NCBI GenBank assembly: GCA_950295325.1
Contig: OX485803.1
Coordinates: 63,071,554-63,131,553, forward strand
Direction of reading: 5' to 3'
Source of the DNA: Polytrichum commune
Taxonomy: Eukaryota > Streptophyta > Polytrichopsida > Polytrichales > Polytrichaceae
Length of the DNA stretch: 60,000 nt
Part shown: piece after piece, positions 1 through 9,798 of the stretch
How positions within the stretch are numbered: position 1 is the stretch's first letter
How the letters are laid out: each line of letters opens with the position of its first letter
Made by a program: the position numbers and the translations under genes
The notes under the pieces: model-generated
Database searches by the model: none
What the model was told of the DNA's origin: nothing
The model's input: only the letters and a program-made list of their open reading frames with translations

Positions 1-1483
1 CAATAGTTAGAAATGTCAAGTAGAGAATAGAACAAATAGAGAAAGAGAAGTTGTAGATGACCTATGTCCAAAAATAAGCTTTGTTGAGCTAGTTTTCGAG
101 GACTTTCTCTCTGACAGGAAGAACAAAGGGAAACTTGTTTTTGTTTTTGACCTCGGCGGGGGAGTTACACCATCAAAGCCACTTGGCCTTGAAGGAGGCA
201 TCCACATGTGTGGTGGCCACCTTTTGGAGTTTTTCGATTGTCAAATTTGTGACGAGGAAGGTGGATAAATGACAATCAATCTGCAACATAGAAGAGTGTA
301 ATGTAAGAAAATAAACATAAAATACAAAAATAATTCCAAGAAAATAAAAAACAAAATAAAAACACAAATGTAAGAGAGACACCTCGTAGAAGAAGTCATC
401 GCCGTTGTTCTTGTGGGCGACGGAAATGAACTTTCCAAAGTTCCGAGATCGAATGTTTTTAATCAACCTATCTTGGGCTTTTGTCATAGTGTCCCAAATT
501 TGAGGAGCAAATCTAAGAGCCTCGGGAGTGGCCTTCCGATACAACCTTGCTGCGGTATACGCCGAGTTGGATAACTCTCTCTAAAACAAACACCGAAGAG
601 TATAAGGAAAGGGCATCAAATGGATAGATGAAAATGAAGAGAAAAATTACCTTGTATAAGAATTTGACAATGACGTCTAATGTCAGGGGATACCAAGTAG
701 GATTCTTCTCCATCTTGGACTCGCACATTTTATAGTTGGCAACGGAAATGAGGTCTTTGAACTTCATCTTTCCAAATGTCCGAATGCAAAGCAGCTTGAA
801 GGGGAGGCTATCCATAATGCTCTATAGACCTAAATAAAGATAATGTAAGAGAGAAACAAAAATAAATAAATAAATAAAAAATGCCAAAACTCACCAGTTG
901 ATGTCATTCATGGCATTAAGGGCATTAAGGAAGACGGTGGTACAATTTCTTGGGTCCACGACAATACAATCAATAGATATGTGCCAATTTTTGTTCAAAG
1001 AGTAATGCTTGTTGATATGCCTCCACTAAGTTGTCAACCGATGGTTCCCCTCTCACACATAGAACATCTTGTCCACAAAGTGAGCAAGGTCGGAGTCTTT
1101 TTGGAGAATGGCATCGAACTCGTCATTGGCCTCATATCATAATGAACTCCAAGAGGACTTGATATCGTCAAAGACATAAAAGACCTCATCAAGGTTGTTG
1201 TATGGAGAGACGTACATAGCCCGATCACTGTTACGATAACCCATGACGAATTCATTTCCCAACTGAGCGACATCAACGTCGTTGATGGGCCGAACAAGAG
1301 GAAGACATCGCAATCGACACAATGGAATTGAGAAAAGTGACTTCTCAAGAGGTTTGATTCAAATCCGGTGAATCACGGTGTTGGAGTCTTCTTTCTGTGA
1401 TCTCCGTATCAAAAGCTCAGTCTCATCTAAATTTAACTCAACTACAGGTTGAAGGGAGTCCCGTACAAGAAGTACGTCATTCT
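1..1483 (-). pseudogene. Decayed multi-exon gene with ParB-like N-terminal domain (transposon-associated?)
   Basis: Read on the minus strand, a degenerate gene of at least four exons can be followed: 1483-895, 829-651, 580-383 and 280 to the window edge. Introns of 65, 70 and 102 bp have GT donors (GTGAGT, GTAATT, GTGTCT) and AG acceptors. Exon 1 carries PLVRPINDVDVAQLGNEF, then DRAMYVSPYNN, then KMFYV-stop-EGNHRL. The order 'PLVRPIND..V..L' followed by a GNHRL motif matches the ParB/sulfiredoxin-type fold, where DG(H/N)HR lines the active site. Exon 1 has four in-frame stops (after HRI, SSWSSL, KMFYV and RLTT) and exon 2 needs a one-base shift near its start, so it is not functional. Exon 3 reads RELSNSAYTAARLYRKATPE and onward. 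A TGA ends the frame near 173; whether coding continues is unclear. From memory only, similar predicted proteins occur in seedless plants. The function is unknown; a role in DNA binding or cleavage for a mobile element is inference. Confidence 0.55.
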
Positions 1484-1560
1484 ACAAGACAAGTCAAACA
1501 ACTATTAAGTAGATATCAAGATAATTGAACATACAAGAATTTGTAAAAAAAATTGAATAC

Positions 1561-1904
1561 AAAAATTCAAATAAAAGTTCTATGAATCAAACACATCTCC
1601 TTGTAAGAGGTCACCAAAAGCCGGGATGCAAAAGCCAGTTTGTGAAGAGGATGCAAGTCAAGGGAGACATGGAGTATTCTTGGATTATGTTTGACCATGT
1701 TAAACGTTTGAAGGACTGGACAACAATGGCTTGCAGTGTGTATGACAGTTGATACTATAAAGTATTGACCATTGCGTATTGTGACATGCAATCTGAAGAT
1801 GGTACAACACAAACTCTCTTTTGGGAAAATTTGAATGTTGTCATGGCAGATAATGGTGTACCAAACGTAAAGTTCAAAGGGGTCATGGCTGATAGTGCTC
1901 AAAC
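1561..1904 (+). pseudogene. DDE-transposase-like gene, 5' fragment broken by LTR element
   Basis: One frame reads CKSQFVKRMQVKGDMEYSW, then MFDHVKRLKDWTTMACSVYD, then a stop (TGA, about 1750), then continues as VLTIAYCDMQSED, TLFWENLNVVM and FKGVMADSAQ before hitting the LTR remnant at 1905. The pattern YD.x.Y...TIA..DMQ.ED...Q..FW..LN....MADSA resembles the first half of a MULE-like DDE core: first acidic residue in YDS, second in MADSA. That assignment is by pattern only. The single stop and the abrupt end make it a pseudogene. The sequence at 11583-12528 on the far side of the retrotransposon is on the same strand and probably held the 3' part. The ParB-like gene starts less than 100 bp away on the other strand, so the two were possibly divergent partners. 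Confidence 0.45.
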
Positions 1905-2607
1905 TTTAGGATTTTAGGATTAGAGAAGAATTGTGTGATTAGAAAGGGGTTGTTAGTAGAATTAGGGAAATTAGGTAGGAAGATTAGTTAAGGGCTTGAA
2001 TAATTAGTGAGGTAGTTGGGGATTACAACTACAAAGTTGTGGGTTCATGAAGGAGCTGGGTTTATGAAGGAGCTGGGTTTGTTTAGTTAGAAAGTAAAGA
2101 GCTGGGTTTATGAAGGACCTGGGTTTATGAAGGAGCTGGGTTTGTTTAGTTAGAAGCTAAGAAGCTGGGTTTATGAAGGAGCTGGGTTTATGAAGGAGCT
2201 AGGTTTATGTAATTAGAAAGTAAAGAGATGGGTTCATGAAGGAGCTTAGTAGATAGCCTACCTAATTAGCTCATAGACAAGTAGTTAGTTACATTATGCT
2301 AGTTAGTGTTATGTGTGGCTTTCACAAGTAAATGTATTTGAGATTGACTATAGAGAATAGTGTTTTTTTTAACACTTGCATCCTCTCTTTAAAAATAAAC
2401 CACGTGCACAACTTAATGGAGAATGTGGAGCACTCTCGCGATGGCAAGACAAAGGAAGCAAAGACCAAAGTTAAATCCAAGACCACTTGAAGGGTGAACC
2501 TTGCACTATGGACTCATCCAAGTCCAAATCCACTACCGCGGAGGAATGTGAGCCCAAACCCACTACTCGGACTACGGACGCTTAAGGGTGGGGGGTTTGG
2601 CCTCACA
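1905..2607 (+). repeat. 5' LTR, truncated (R/U5 side only)
   Basis: These 703 bp correspond base for base in length to 10880-11582 of the 3' LTR. They end in CTCACA, the inverse of TGTGAG that starts the full LTR at 9799. The break falls in a short tandem TTTTAGGA array: three units in the 3' LTR, fewer here. AATAAA lies near 2394. The TATA box of the full LTR (10500) has no counterpart here. Confidence 0.9.
2043..2250 (+). repeat. Nested tandem repeats inside LTR (17-bp unit, ~67-bp higher order)
   Basis: The unit GAAGGAGCTGGGTTTAT is repeated in doublets, and the doublets are separated by TTTAGTTAGAA(A/G)-rich spacers, giving a period near 67 bp. The same array is at 11018-11225 in the 3' LTR with the same unit count. 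It lies downstream of the TATA box, so it would be in the transcript. Confidence 0.85.
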
Positions 2608-2611
2608 TAAT

Positions 2612-2630
2612 TGGTGCGTCCGCCGGGAGC
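2612..2630 (+). promoter_or_regulatory. Primer-binding site of the gypsy element
   Basis: TGGTGCGTCCGCCGGGAGC begins 4 bp after the LTR end. It starts with TGG, as expected for pairing with the CCA end of a tRNA. The remainder is closest, among those I know, to tRNA-Asp-type sites (TGGCGCCGTTGCCGGGGA) but has several mismatches, so the primer tRNA is uncertain. Confidence 0.6.
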
Positions 2631-3497
2631 GAAGCGGAAGGTAGTTACAAGACTTGGAGGCAACTAGGAAAAATTGGAGACACAAACTTGAGAGAAGGGA
2701 AGGAGCACCCGAAACTCGGTAAGTATTCTCTCTTTGGGTTACATTTGAATTCATTGTATTTCAACTATTCTTTGGAATGAATTGCATTGTCAATTACGCA
2801 AATTCATTTTTGAGGAAGGAGCGCGGCGAAGGTACGTCCTCAACCTTTTTGGGGATTTGCTAAGAACTTAGAAGGAACCTATAACCGAGTAGCTCATTAA
2901 AACATTAGAGGGTAAATTCACCTTAGGACATTGAACTTTGACACTCACCTCGGGGTGAGTCTCAAAGTTTTGGGAGTTGTCATTTCATGCTCTAGATTAA
3001 ATTAATATTTCACAAAGTTTATGGTGTTGTTACATTGAGTCACGATTGAGGGGAGTGCTAACTCACAGGGGGATGCAATTGCTCAAGGTATGTTTATTTC
3101 TTCAAAGTGAACTCATAAACTAATTAAGGAATACCTTTTGTACTCGTGGTTGTTGTTATCCGTTGTAGAGGGTAATTCCCGAATTGTGGATGGTGTGAGA
3201 AGTTGAAGGGTGAAGCCTCGACTTTTAACATAATCTACTCGGAAGGTCACCCCCTCACAATCGGTATTGTGGTGAGTGTTAATTTGCGGGAAGGTGCGGA
3301 GGTGATGCTCCGACTTAACCAAAAAATTAACATGAACATGCCTATCCCCTATTGGGATTCTTTCACCTAAGTGGGCTTGCAGGTTCTTTTCCTCACCTCC
3401 TAAAAAAATTATAACCACACCAAGACAAGTGAAAATATTAAGAGGGGAATTGCTAGGATTATGTGTGGTCAAGTGAGGGTCGATCGATTCTTATGGA
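2631..3497 (+). other. Untranslated leader of the gypsy element
   Basis: This runs from the primer-binding site to the gag start and holds no long open frame. Several short upstream ATGs precede the gag ATG at 3498, so translation would need reinitiation, leaky scanning or an internal entry site; that is inference. Confidence 0.7.
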
Positions 3498-6400
3498 ATG
3501 CAAGGTAGGACTCGCTCACAAAAACCAAGTTTGATAGTAGGACTAGAGAAATCTACTCGAAAGAGGCGGTCCTCTAAAATCAGTGATAGATTAGAACAAG
3601 ATAATGTTAGAATAGAGAGTTGTTTGAACGTCGAACCTAGGACTAGGTCAATTCTAGACACCTTAGAACTTGGAGCTCAACTTGAAGAGGAGATCACTCC
3701 CTCCAAATTGAGTGGTGAAACTTCTTCGGAAAATTACACACTTAGAGAAGAATTCCCGGTAGAAGTTGATAGGGGATTGTTGAATAGTTCACCGGTCACC
3801 ATGGCCGAGGAACGGGGGATGGATCCACCACCCATACCCCCAATTCCGCCCATACCTCCTATACCTCCAATAGACCCATTGGTTAGGCCAAGAGGCCTAC
3901 CAATTGTGGTTCCACAAAATTTAGCGGCGATGGATATGCCATCTCATCTCCCTAAATTTTATGGGACCAAGGATGAGGACCCCTCTCGGCACATGGAACG
4001 GTATATCGAACGGTTGGCTAGCTTCCTCATAACCGACCCGGGTTATTGGTTAGTGTGGTTTCCTACCACTCTAGAGGGGGAAGCCTATGAATGGTATCGG
4101 GATCATGCCGAGGGACATTTTAGGGGATGGGAACAATTACAAAGGGAGTTTCTTAACGAATTTAGGCCGGAAGTGGGTCAAAGTACCGCATTAAGGGCAT
4201 TGTCGTCATTGAAGCAAGGAAGGGAGGAAGAAATTTCGGCTTACATTAGGAGGTTTGATTTAGTGTGCACTAGATTTGTGGGTACCATGCTCAACGACGA
4301 CACGCTAAAGCAATTTTTCATTCAAGGGTTTTTTAAGTCCGGAACTATTAGGGGTGTTCTAGAAAGGAATCCCTTGACCTTGGCGGATGCCAAGCGTGCG
4401 GCTAGAGATATTGAAAACTTGGATAAAGATCACGAAAGGCTATGGAGAAGGGAGGATGAATTGATCCCACAATTCATCCCCATACGCCCTAGGGTGGTAG
4501 CGGTAGAACCCGCTAAGTATGAGAACCAAATTCCATATGCCATTGTGGACACCGGTCCCCGACCTTTAGCGGTTAGGGAACCGGCACCTCTTTTGGCACT
4601 ACCGGCCCCTAGAACGGATCCACACTTGGAGGAGGTTGAGAGAAGACTAGGTGCTAGCCAACTAGGATTCCAAGAGGCTATGATAAAACAAATGCAAAGC
4701 CTCACGGATCAAATGTCATTAATGATCCGGAGTCAACAACCGGGGCCTCCACCCCCGGTTGAGTCGGGTAGGCATTCTTCCGGATTATGGTGTGTCCAAT
4801 GTGGCCAACCGGGCCACACGCGTCAATTTTGTAGAAGTGGACAAAACCGTGACCAAAGAGGAAACGGTAACCCACCTCAACAAAATCAACGAGGTCAAGC
4901 GCCACCTCACTATGGAAATGGAAGCAATAGAGGACCACAACCTAGAGGGCAAGGTGGCCAAAATTTAGAGAAGAAGGAATTTCATCCCTTTTGTGGAAGG
5001 TGGCACGCTCAAGGACAATGTTGGTCCGAAGGTCAAGAGTTTAATTGTAGCAATTGTGGAGGAAGTCATCCCTCGGATACGTGTCGCCAACCGGACAAAA
5101 TAATTAATGTCCCTTACCCGGTGGCTAATCCACAACAACAAGCAAGGGATAATATGCGAGGTGCTAGGCCACAAGGAGTACCGGCCAATGAACTTAGGCC
5201 ACCTAACTTATACTATGACCATAGTAATGCTAGGCAAACTTTTCATCCACCGGCGGGCTTGCAAACTACAACCGGTTACATTCCAATACAAAATAGACAA
5301 GGAGTTCCACCTAATGGTAGTAACGGGAGACAAGCGCCTCCAACGGATCCGGGACCATCTAACTCCCAAGATGTTAGGTTCATGGATGGAGTGTTGGAGG
5401 CCACATGTGATGACATGCTTCCTCTCCCAACGAGAATTGGAGAGGAGCAAAGTCAATGGCCTCCTCACACCAATGCTATTACATATGAGTTAGTGAAGGG
5501 TAAGGGTGTGGTTGAAGAAGCACCTGCACTAGCGGTAACTACTAGGGCTAGGAGAGGGGATGCCCCGTTGGAGGTAGGAATAGGAGAGCAAGGAAATTAC
5601 TCTTCGGATGAAGAGATTAATCTCTCCGAGTTGGATAGGGTAGCTAGAAGAGCTACTAAGGATGTGGAGAGGGAAAATATAATTTTACAAGATAGGGAGA
5701 GGACTAATGCGGTACATGACTTGGATAATAGCGATGTGGGTGAATGGGAAGGACCGGGGGTTCCCGTAGACGAATTCGACGTAGTGGGTAATTCTAAGGT
5801 GGAAAGATCTACCGGGTACGACTTGTGGGCGGACCTTAGTACACTCAAGGCGGATATTACTTTCGGCCAACTATTGGAAATTTCACCCACGGCAAGGAAA
5901 ACATTAAAGGAGGGAATGCCGGTACACAAGAGGATGAGGAAGGTGAAAGCTAAAATAGCCGCTAGGATCCAATCACAAGGTGGAAGAGACGTGAAAGCTA
6001 TAGAAATAGAAGTTGTTATGGTAGATAAGGTGGTTCCTAATGTGCTAGTCGACGGAGGGAGTAGTCTAAATATACTACCGGAGGATACTATGAAAAAATT
6101 GGGACTTGGACTCACGGGGCCTTCACCTTTGGTCATAAATATGGCAAATCAAAGTTCGACTACGCCTTTGGGGATGATCAAGGATTGTAGAATGACTACG
6201 GGAGGTGAGGAGTACTTGGTCACCTTCCATGTCATTAAAATGCACTCCAACAAGGACACCTTCCCCATTTTGCTAGGTAGGCCTTGGTTGCGGATGGCGA
6301 ATGCTATGGTCAATTGGGGTGGACCTAAACCATCCATCACTTATGGTCCGGAGGGTAATAGGGTCATAGTGTCCATTGGTTCATTAGAAGGATGGATGAA

Positions 6401-9400
6401 GAAGGAGATGTATTTGCCATTGGAGAAGGAAATTGATGACTTAAACGAGAATGAGATTGGCAAGGCATTGGTGGGAGTCGTCCATCCCGAAGGTCAAAGG
6501 GTTGTTATAGATTCGGGCTCGGGAAGTCTAGGTCCTAATTTTTACAATTATGGGGATAATGGGGATTATGCCCAATGGCTAAGGGAGTACCCCGAGTCCG
6601 AGGTTGATGTAATGGTTACATTTCACCAAGTAGGCTTAGGGAGTGAATTTCCTAGTGTTAGTTTAGGAGAGGGCTCATTGTTGGAGCCATGTGAGGTGCT
6701 CACCGAGGAAGAGTGGATTAGCGGTGGGTTAACACCTTGGGTAGATGACGTGGAAGAGGGTGAGGTTAGTTTAATTCATGTAGATGGGACTCAAGAGGAG
6801 GATGTGATTATTGAGTCATCGAAATTGGAGGAGCCTTTACATTTCAAGACCACGTCTACGGGGATAGTTGTAGGTCAAGATGTGAAAGATTACCCCAATG
6901 TGCCTTCCGATTGGTATCGGAACAAAGAGGAACAAGCACATGTGTCGGAAGCGGATTGGCGGTACGTGGATGTGAAATTAAAGAATGGAAAAACCCGACA
7001 AATGAAGATGGGCTCCAAATTGGGGGAGAAAGATGTTAGGGAGTATAGCAATTTGGTGGATGAGTTTAGTGATACTTTTGCATGGTCCTACGATGAGCTT
7101 AAGGGAATTCCTAGGGAAATGGTAGAGCACCGGATTCCTTTAATTCCGGGGGCGAGGCCAATTAGACAAAAGGAGAGGAGGATGAATCCTCAATTGCAAT
7201 TGTTGGTGAAAGCGGAATTGGAAAGGTTATTGAAGGCCGGGTTTATCAAGCCGGTGGAAATCACGGATTGGGTTTCTCCTATGGTCTTAGTAAAGAAAAA
7301 AAATGGGAAATTAAGGGTTTGTGTCGACTATAGGAAATTGAATTCGTGCACACAAAAGGATCACTTCCCCTTACCTTTTATCACCTTGTTGCTTGAGGAG
7401 GTTGGAGGTCATTCGCGATATACCTTTATGGATGGGTATGCGGGTTATAATCAAATTTCCATAGCCCTCCAAGATATCCATAAAACGGCTTTTACTACAC
7501 CTTGGGGTACTTTTGTGTGGGTAGTGATGCCATTTGGGTTATGTAATGCCCCGGCTACTTTCCAACGATTAGTAATGTATATCTTCACCGACTTGTTGTT
7601 CAAATCCATGACCGTCTTTGTGGACGATTTTAGCACACAAAGTAATGTGGATGATCACCTACATTGTGTTAGGGAGGCATTGGTTAGGTGTAGGAAGATG
7701 AGGTTAGCATTGAACCCGGATAAGACATTTTTGGGAGTGAATAAGGGAGTGTTGTTGGGTTATGTTGTTAGTGAGAAAGGTAGAGAACCCGATCCGGATA
7801 AGATTGCGGCCATAAGCGACTTGGCAACTCCAACCAATTCCAAGGGGATCTCTAAGTTGTTAGGACATGTGGGATGGTACCGGGAACTTATTCCTAATTT
7901 TTCAAAGATAGCGGTGCCCATTACCCATTTGCTCAAAAAGGATGTCAAATTCGAGTGGACGGATGCTTGTCAAAAAGCCTTTGAGGAATTGCGGGATAGG
8001 TTGAGCACCTATCCGGTGTTGATACCACCTAATTGGGGTAAACCTTTTCACGTCTATTGTGATGCTAGTAATGTGGCAATAGGGAGTGCGCTTTGTCAAG
8101 CAACGGGAGAAAAAGAGAAGGATCAACCTATAGCTTATGCGAGTAAGCAATTGACCCCCGCCGAAAGAAACTACTCTACAACGGAGAGGGAGTGCCTAGC
8201 CATGGTGTTTTCCGTTAAAAAGTTTAGGCATTACCTCATGTGCAACCCGGTTGTATTTTTTGTTGACCACATGGCTATCAAGTATCTAATTAACAAGGCG
8301 GAGTTAAGTGGTAGGTTAGCTAGGTGGGTTTTGTTATTAGAAGAATTCGACTACACGGTGGAATATAAACCGGGTCGTATGCATTTACAAGCGGACCACT
8401 TGTCTAGGTTGTCGGAGGAGATAGGAAAAAATCCGGTAAATGATATGTTAGTAGATGATAGCCTCTTTGTGGTCACTTCTACACCGGAGTGGTATGCGGG
8501 CATAGTGGAATTTCTAACAACCCACAAGTTGCCCAAAGAGTGGACAAAAGAAGAGAGAAGGAAGGTGAGGGTAAATAGTAGGCAATTTGTTGTAGTGGGC
8601 CATAGGTTGTTTAGAAGGGGGTCCGATGGTATTTTACGACGATGCGTGTCAAAAACGGAGGTTGAAGCGATTTTAATCGCTTGCCACGATAGCGCTTGCG
8701 GCGGTCACTTCTCGGGTCAACTCACCGGGCAAAAAATACTTAGAGCGGGCTACTTTTGGCCTACACTATTTAAGGACGCCCATGACTATGTAAGGAAATG
8801 CGACGCTTGCCAACGGTATGCCCGAGACGACCTTAGAATGGAGATGCCTTTACATGTATCATTACCCTTAATTCCTTTCGAAAAATGGGGCATCGACTAT
8901 GTGGGTGAGGTCCATCCCCAATCTTCAAAAGGAATGAAATATATTGTGGTGGCAACCGAGTACCTCACCAAGTGGGCGGAAGCCAAAGCGGTGAAGACCG
9001 ACACGGCGGAACACGCGGCAACATTTATGTACGAAAACATAATTTCGCGGTTCGGGGTGCCGAAGATCCTAGTAAGCGATAGGGGTACTCACTTTTTGAA
9101 TGACTTGATTCGAGAGATGACAGAGAAATTTAAAATTGATCACCGGAAGACTACTCCCTACCACCCACAAACCAATGGACAAACGGAAAGGGTTAACGGA
9201 ATTTTGGTGAGTATACTACGCAAGACGGTTATAGACTCGAAGCGGGATTGGGATACGAAACTAACGGCGGCACTTTGGGCATACCGTACAACCTATAAGG
9301 TAACTACGCGTGCTACACCATTTTCCTTAGTCTATGGTCTTGAAGCGACACTACCAATCGAATATGAAGTCGAGTCACTTAGGGTGGCCGTGAGTACGAG

Positions 9401-9737
9401 ACTTACCGAAAGTCAATCCTTACGAAATCGACTAACCGATTTGGAAGCACTTGACGAAGGGAGGAGAATGGCGGCTCAACATATTGAGGCAATCCAAAGA
9501 AGGAGAAAGATTACTTTCGACAAACGACATAAGAGAAGGGCCCTAACACCGGGAATGATGGTCATGATTCAAGACGCACGAAAGCTTGAATTTCCGGCGA
9601 AATTCAATGCGGTATGGTTAGGACCTTACCTTGTCTATGAGGTCTTTCCTAATAATTCAATTCAATTGGAAACGTTGAATGGTGAGCTCTTTCCTACCCG
9701 TACATCGGGAAGTAGATGTAAGGAGTACCGAGCTTGA
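3498..9737 (+). CDS. gag-pol: Ty3/gypsy Gag-Pol polyprotein (Gag, protease, RT, RNase H, integrase)
   Basis: A single 2079-residue frame with no stop or frameshift, so gag and pol are fused. Residues about 110-128 are a PPIPPIPPIPP stretch. The Gag capsid-type domain lies at about 145-300 (LPKFYGTKDEDPSRHMERY, WFPTTLEGEAYEWY). A CCHC zinc knuckle is at 432-445 (CVQCGQPGHTRQFC), with a second degenerate Cys/His cluster at 517-529 (CSNCGGSHPSDTC). The aspartic protease is marked by VDGGSS (Asp 852) and ILLGRPWL near 925. In the RT, VDYRKLN starts at 1276 and the catalytic motif is FVDD (1376-1377) where many relatives have Y(M/V/I)DD. RNase H Asp 1522 is in YCDAS. Integrase has an HHCC finger from His 1730 and a D1800/D1861/E1897 triad (DD35E), then a GPY-type module (WLGPYLV). 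All key residues are present. The protein copies the element RNA into DNA and inserts it. No envelope gene follows: the stop is 61 bp before the 3' LTR. Confidence 0.95.
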   Translation: MQGRTRSQKPSLIVGLEKSTRKRRSSKISDRLEQDNVRIESCLNVEPRTRSILDTLELGAQLEEEITPSKLSGETSSENYTLREEFPVEVDRGLLNSSPVTMAEERGMDPPPIPPIPPIPPIPPIDPLVRPRGLPIVVPQNLAAMDMPSHLPKFYGTKDEDPSRHMERYIERLASFLITDPGYWLVWFPTTLEGEAYEWYRDHAEGHFRGWEQLQREFLNEFRPEVGQSTALRALSSLKQGREEEISAYIRRFDLVCTRFVGTMLNDDTLKQFFIQGFFKSGTIRGVLERNPLTLADAKRAARDIENLDKDHERLWRREDELIPQFIPIRPRVVAVEPAKYENQIPYAIVDTGPRPLAVREPAPLLALPAPRTDPHLEEVERRLGASQLGFQEAMIKQMQSLTDQMSLMIRSQQPGPPPPVESGRHSSGLWCVQCGQPGHTRQFCRSGQNRDQRGNGNPPQQNQRGQAPPHYGNGSNRGPQPRGQGGQNLEKKEFHPFCGRWHAQGQCWSEGQEFNCSNCGGSHPSDTCRQPDKIINVPYPVANPQQQARDNMRGARPQGVPANELRPPNLYYDHSNARQTFHPPAGLQTTTGYIPIQNRQGVPPNGSNGRQAPPTDPGPSNSQDVRFMDGVLEATCDDMLPLPTRIGEEQSQWPPHTNAITYELVKGKGVVEEAPALAVTTRARRGDAPLEVGIGEQGNYSSDEEINLSELDRVARRATKDVERENIILQDRERTNAVHDLDNSDVGEWEGPGVPVDEFDVVGNSKVERSTGYDLWADLSTLKADITFGQLLEISPTARKTLKEGMPVHKRMRKVKAKIAARIQSQGGRDVKAIEIEVVMVDKVVPNVLVDGGSSLNILPEDTMKKLGLGLTGPSPLVINMANQSSTTPLGMIKDCRMTTGGEEYLVTFHVIKMHSNKDTFPILLGRPWLRMANAMVNWGGPKPSITYGPEGNRVIVSIGSLEGWMKKEMYLPLEKEIDDLNENEIGKALVGVVHPEGQRVVIDSGSGSLGPNFYNYGDNGDYAQWLREYPESEVDVMVTFHQVGLGSEFPSVSLGEGSLLEPCEVLTEEEWISGGLTPWVDDVEEGEVSLIHVDGTQEEDVIIESSKLEEPLHFKTTSTGIVVGQDVKDYPNVPSDWYRNKEEQAHVSEADWRYVDVKLKNGKTRQMKMGSKLGEKDVREYSNLVDEFSDTFAWSYDELKGIPREMVEHRIPLIPGARPIRQKERRMNPQLQLLVKAELERLLKAGFIKPVEITDWVSPMVLVKKKNGKLRVCVDYRKLNSCTQKDHFPLPFITLLLEEVGGHSRYTFMDGYAGYNQISIALQDIHKTAFTTPWGTFVWVVMPFGLCNAPATFQRLVMYIFTDLLFKSMTVFVDDFSTQSNVDDHLHCVREALVRCRKMRLALNPDKTFLGVNKGVLLGYVVSEKGREPDPDKIAAISDLATPTNSKGISKLLGHVGWYRELIPNFSKIAVPITHLLKKDVKFEWTDACQKAFEELRDRLSTYPVLIPPNWGKPFHVYCDASNVAIGSALCQATGEKEKDQPIAYASKQLTPAERNYSTTERECLAMVFSVKKFRHYLMCNPVVFFVDHMAIKYLINKAELSGRLARWVLLLEEFDYTVEYKPGRMHLQADHLSRLSEEIGKNPVNDMLVDDSLFVVTSTPEWYAGIVEFLTTHKLPKEWTKEERRKVRVNSRQFVVVGHRLFRRGSDGILRRCVSKTEVEAILIACHDSACGGHFSGQLTGQKILRAGYFWPTLFKDAHDYVRKCDACQRYARDDLRMEMPLHVSLPLIPFEKWGIDYVGEVHPQSSKGMKYIVVATEYLTKWAEAKAVKTDTAEHAATFMYENIISRFGVPKILVSDRGTHFLNDLIREMTEKFKIDHRKTTPYHPQTNGQTERVNGILVSILRKTVIDSKRDWDTKLTAALWAYRTTYKVTTRATPFSLVYGLEATLPIEYEVESLRVAVSTRLTESQSLRNRLTDLEALDEGRRMAAQHIEAIQRRRKITFDKRHKRRALTPGMMVMIQDARKLEFPAKFNAVWLGPYLVYEVFPNNSIQLETLNGELFPTRTSGSRCKEYRA

Positions 9738-9798
9738 CTAGGCAACTTACCCTTGGAGCAAGAGATGTTTGGATTCATCCCCCGATGGTCGCCAATTA
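9738..9798 (+). other. Short 3' internal end of gypsy element with polypurine-tract region
   Basis: Only 61 bp separate the polyprotein stop from the 3' LTR. The most purine-rich word is GGAGCAAGAGATG (about 9756), some 30 bp from the LTR; next to the LTR the sequence is GGTCGCCAATTA, which is not a classic polypurine tract. The last bases plus the LTR start, CCAATTATGTGAG (9792-9804), are the exact reverse complement of CTCACATAATTGG (2602-2614) at the other internal boundary. Confidence 0.5.

Noticed and set aside
1878-1882. AGGGG at 1878-1882 and 11583-11587 as target duplication of the gypsy element
   Set aside because: The left copy is 22 bp before the LTR remnant, and those 22 bp continue the reading frame of the broken gene (GVMADSAQ), so they are gene, not LTR. 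The match is probably chance.
4430-8536. Several minus- and plus-strand frames of 60-180 codons inside the polyprotein gene
   Set aside because: All are shadows of the gag-pol coding sequence and carry no motif.
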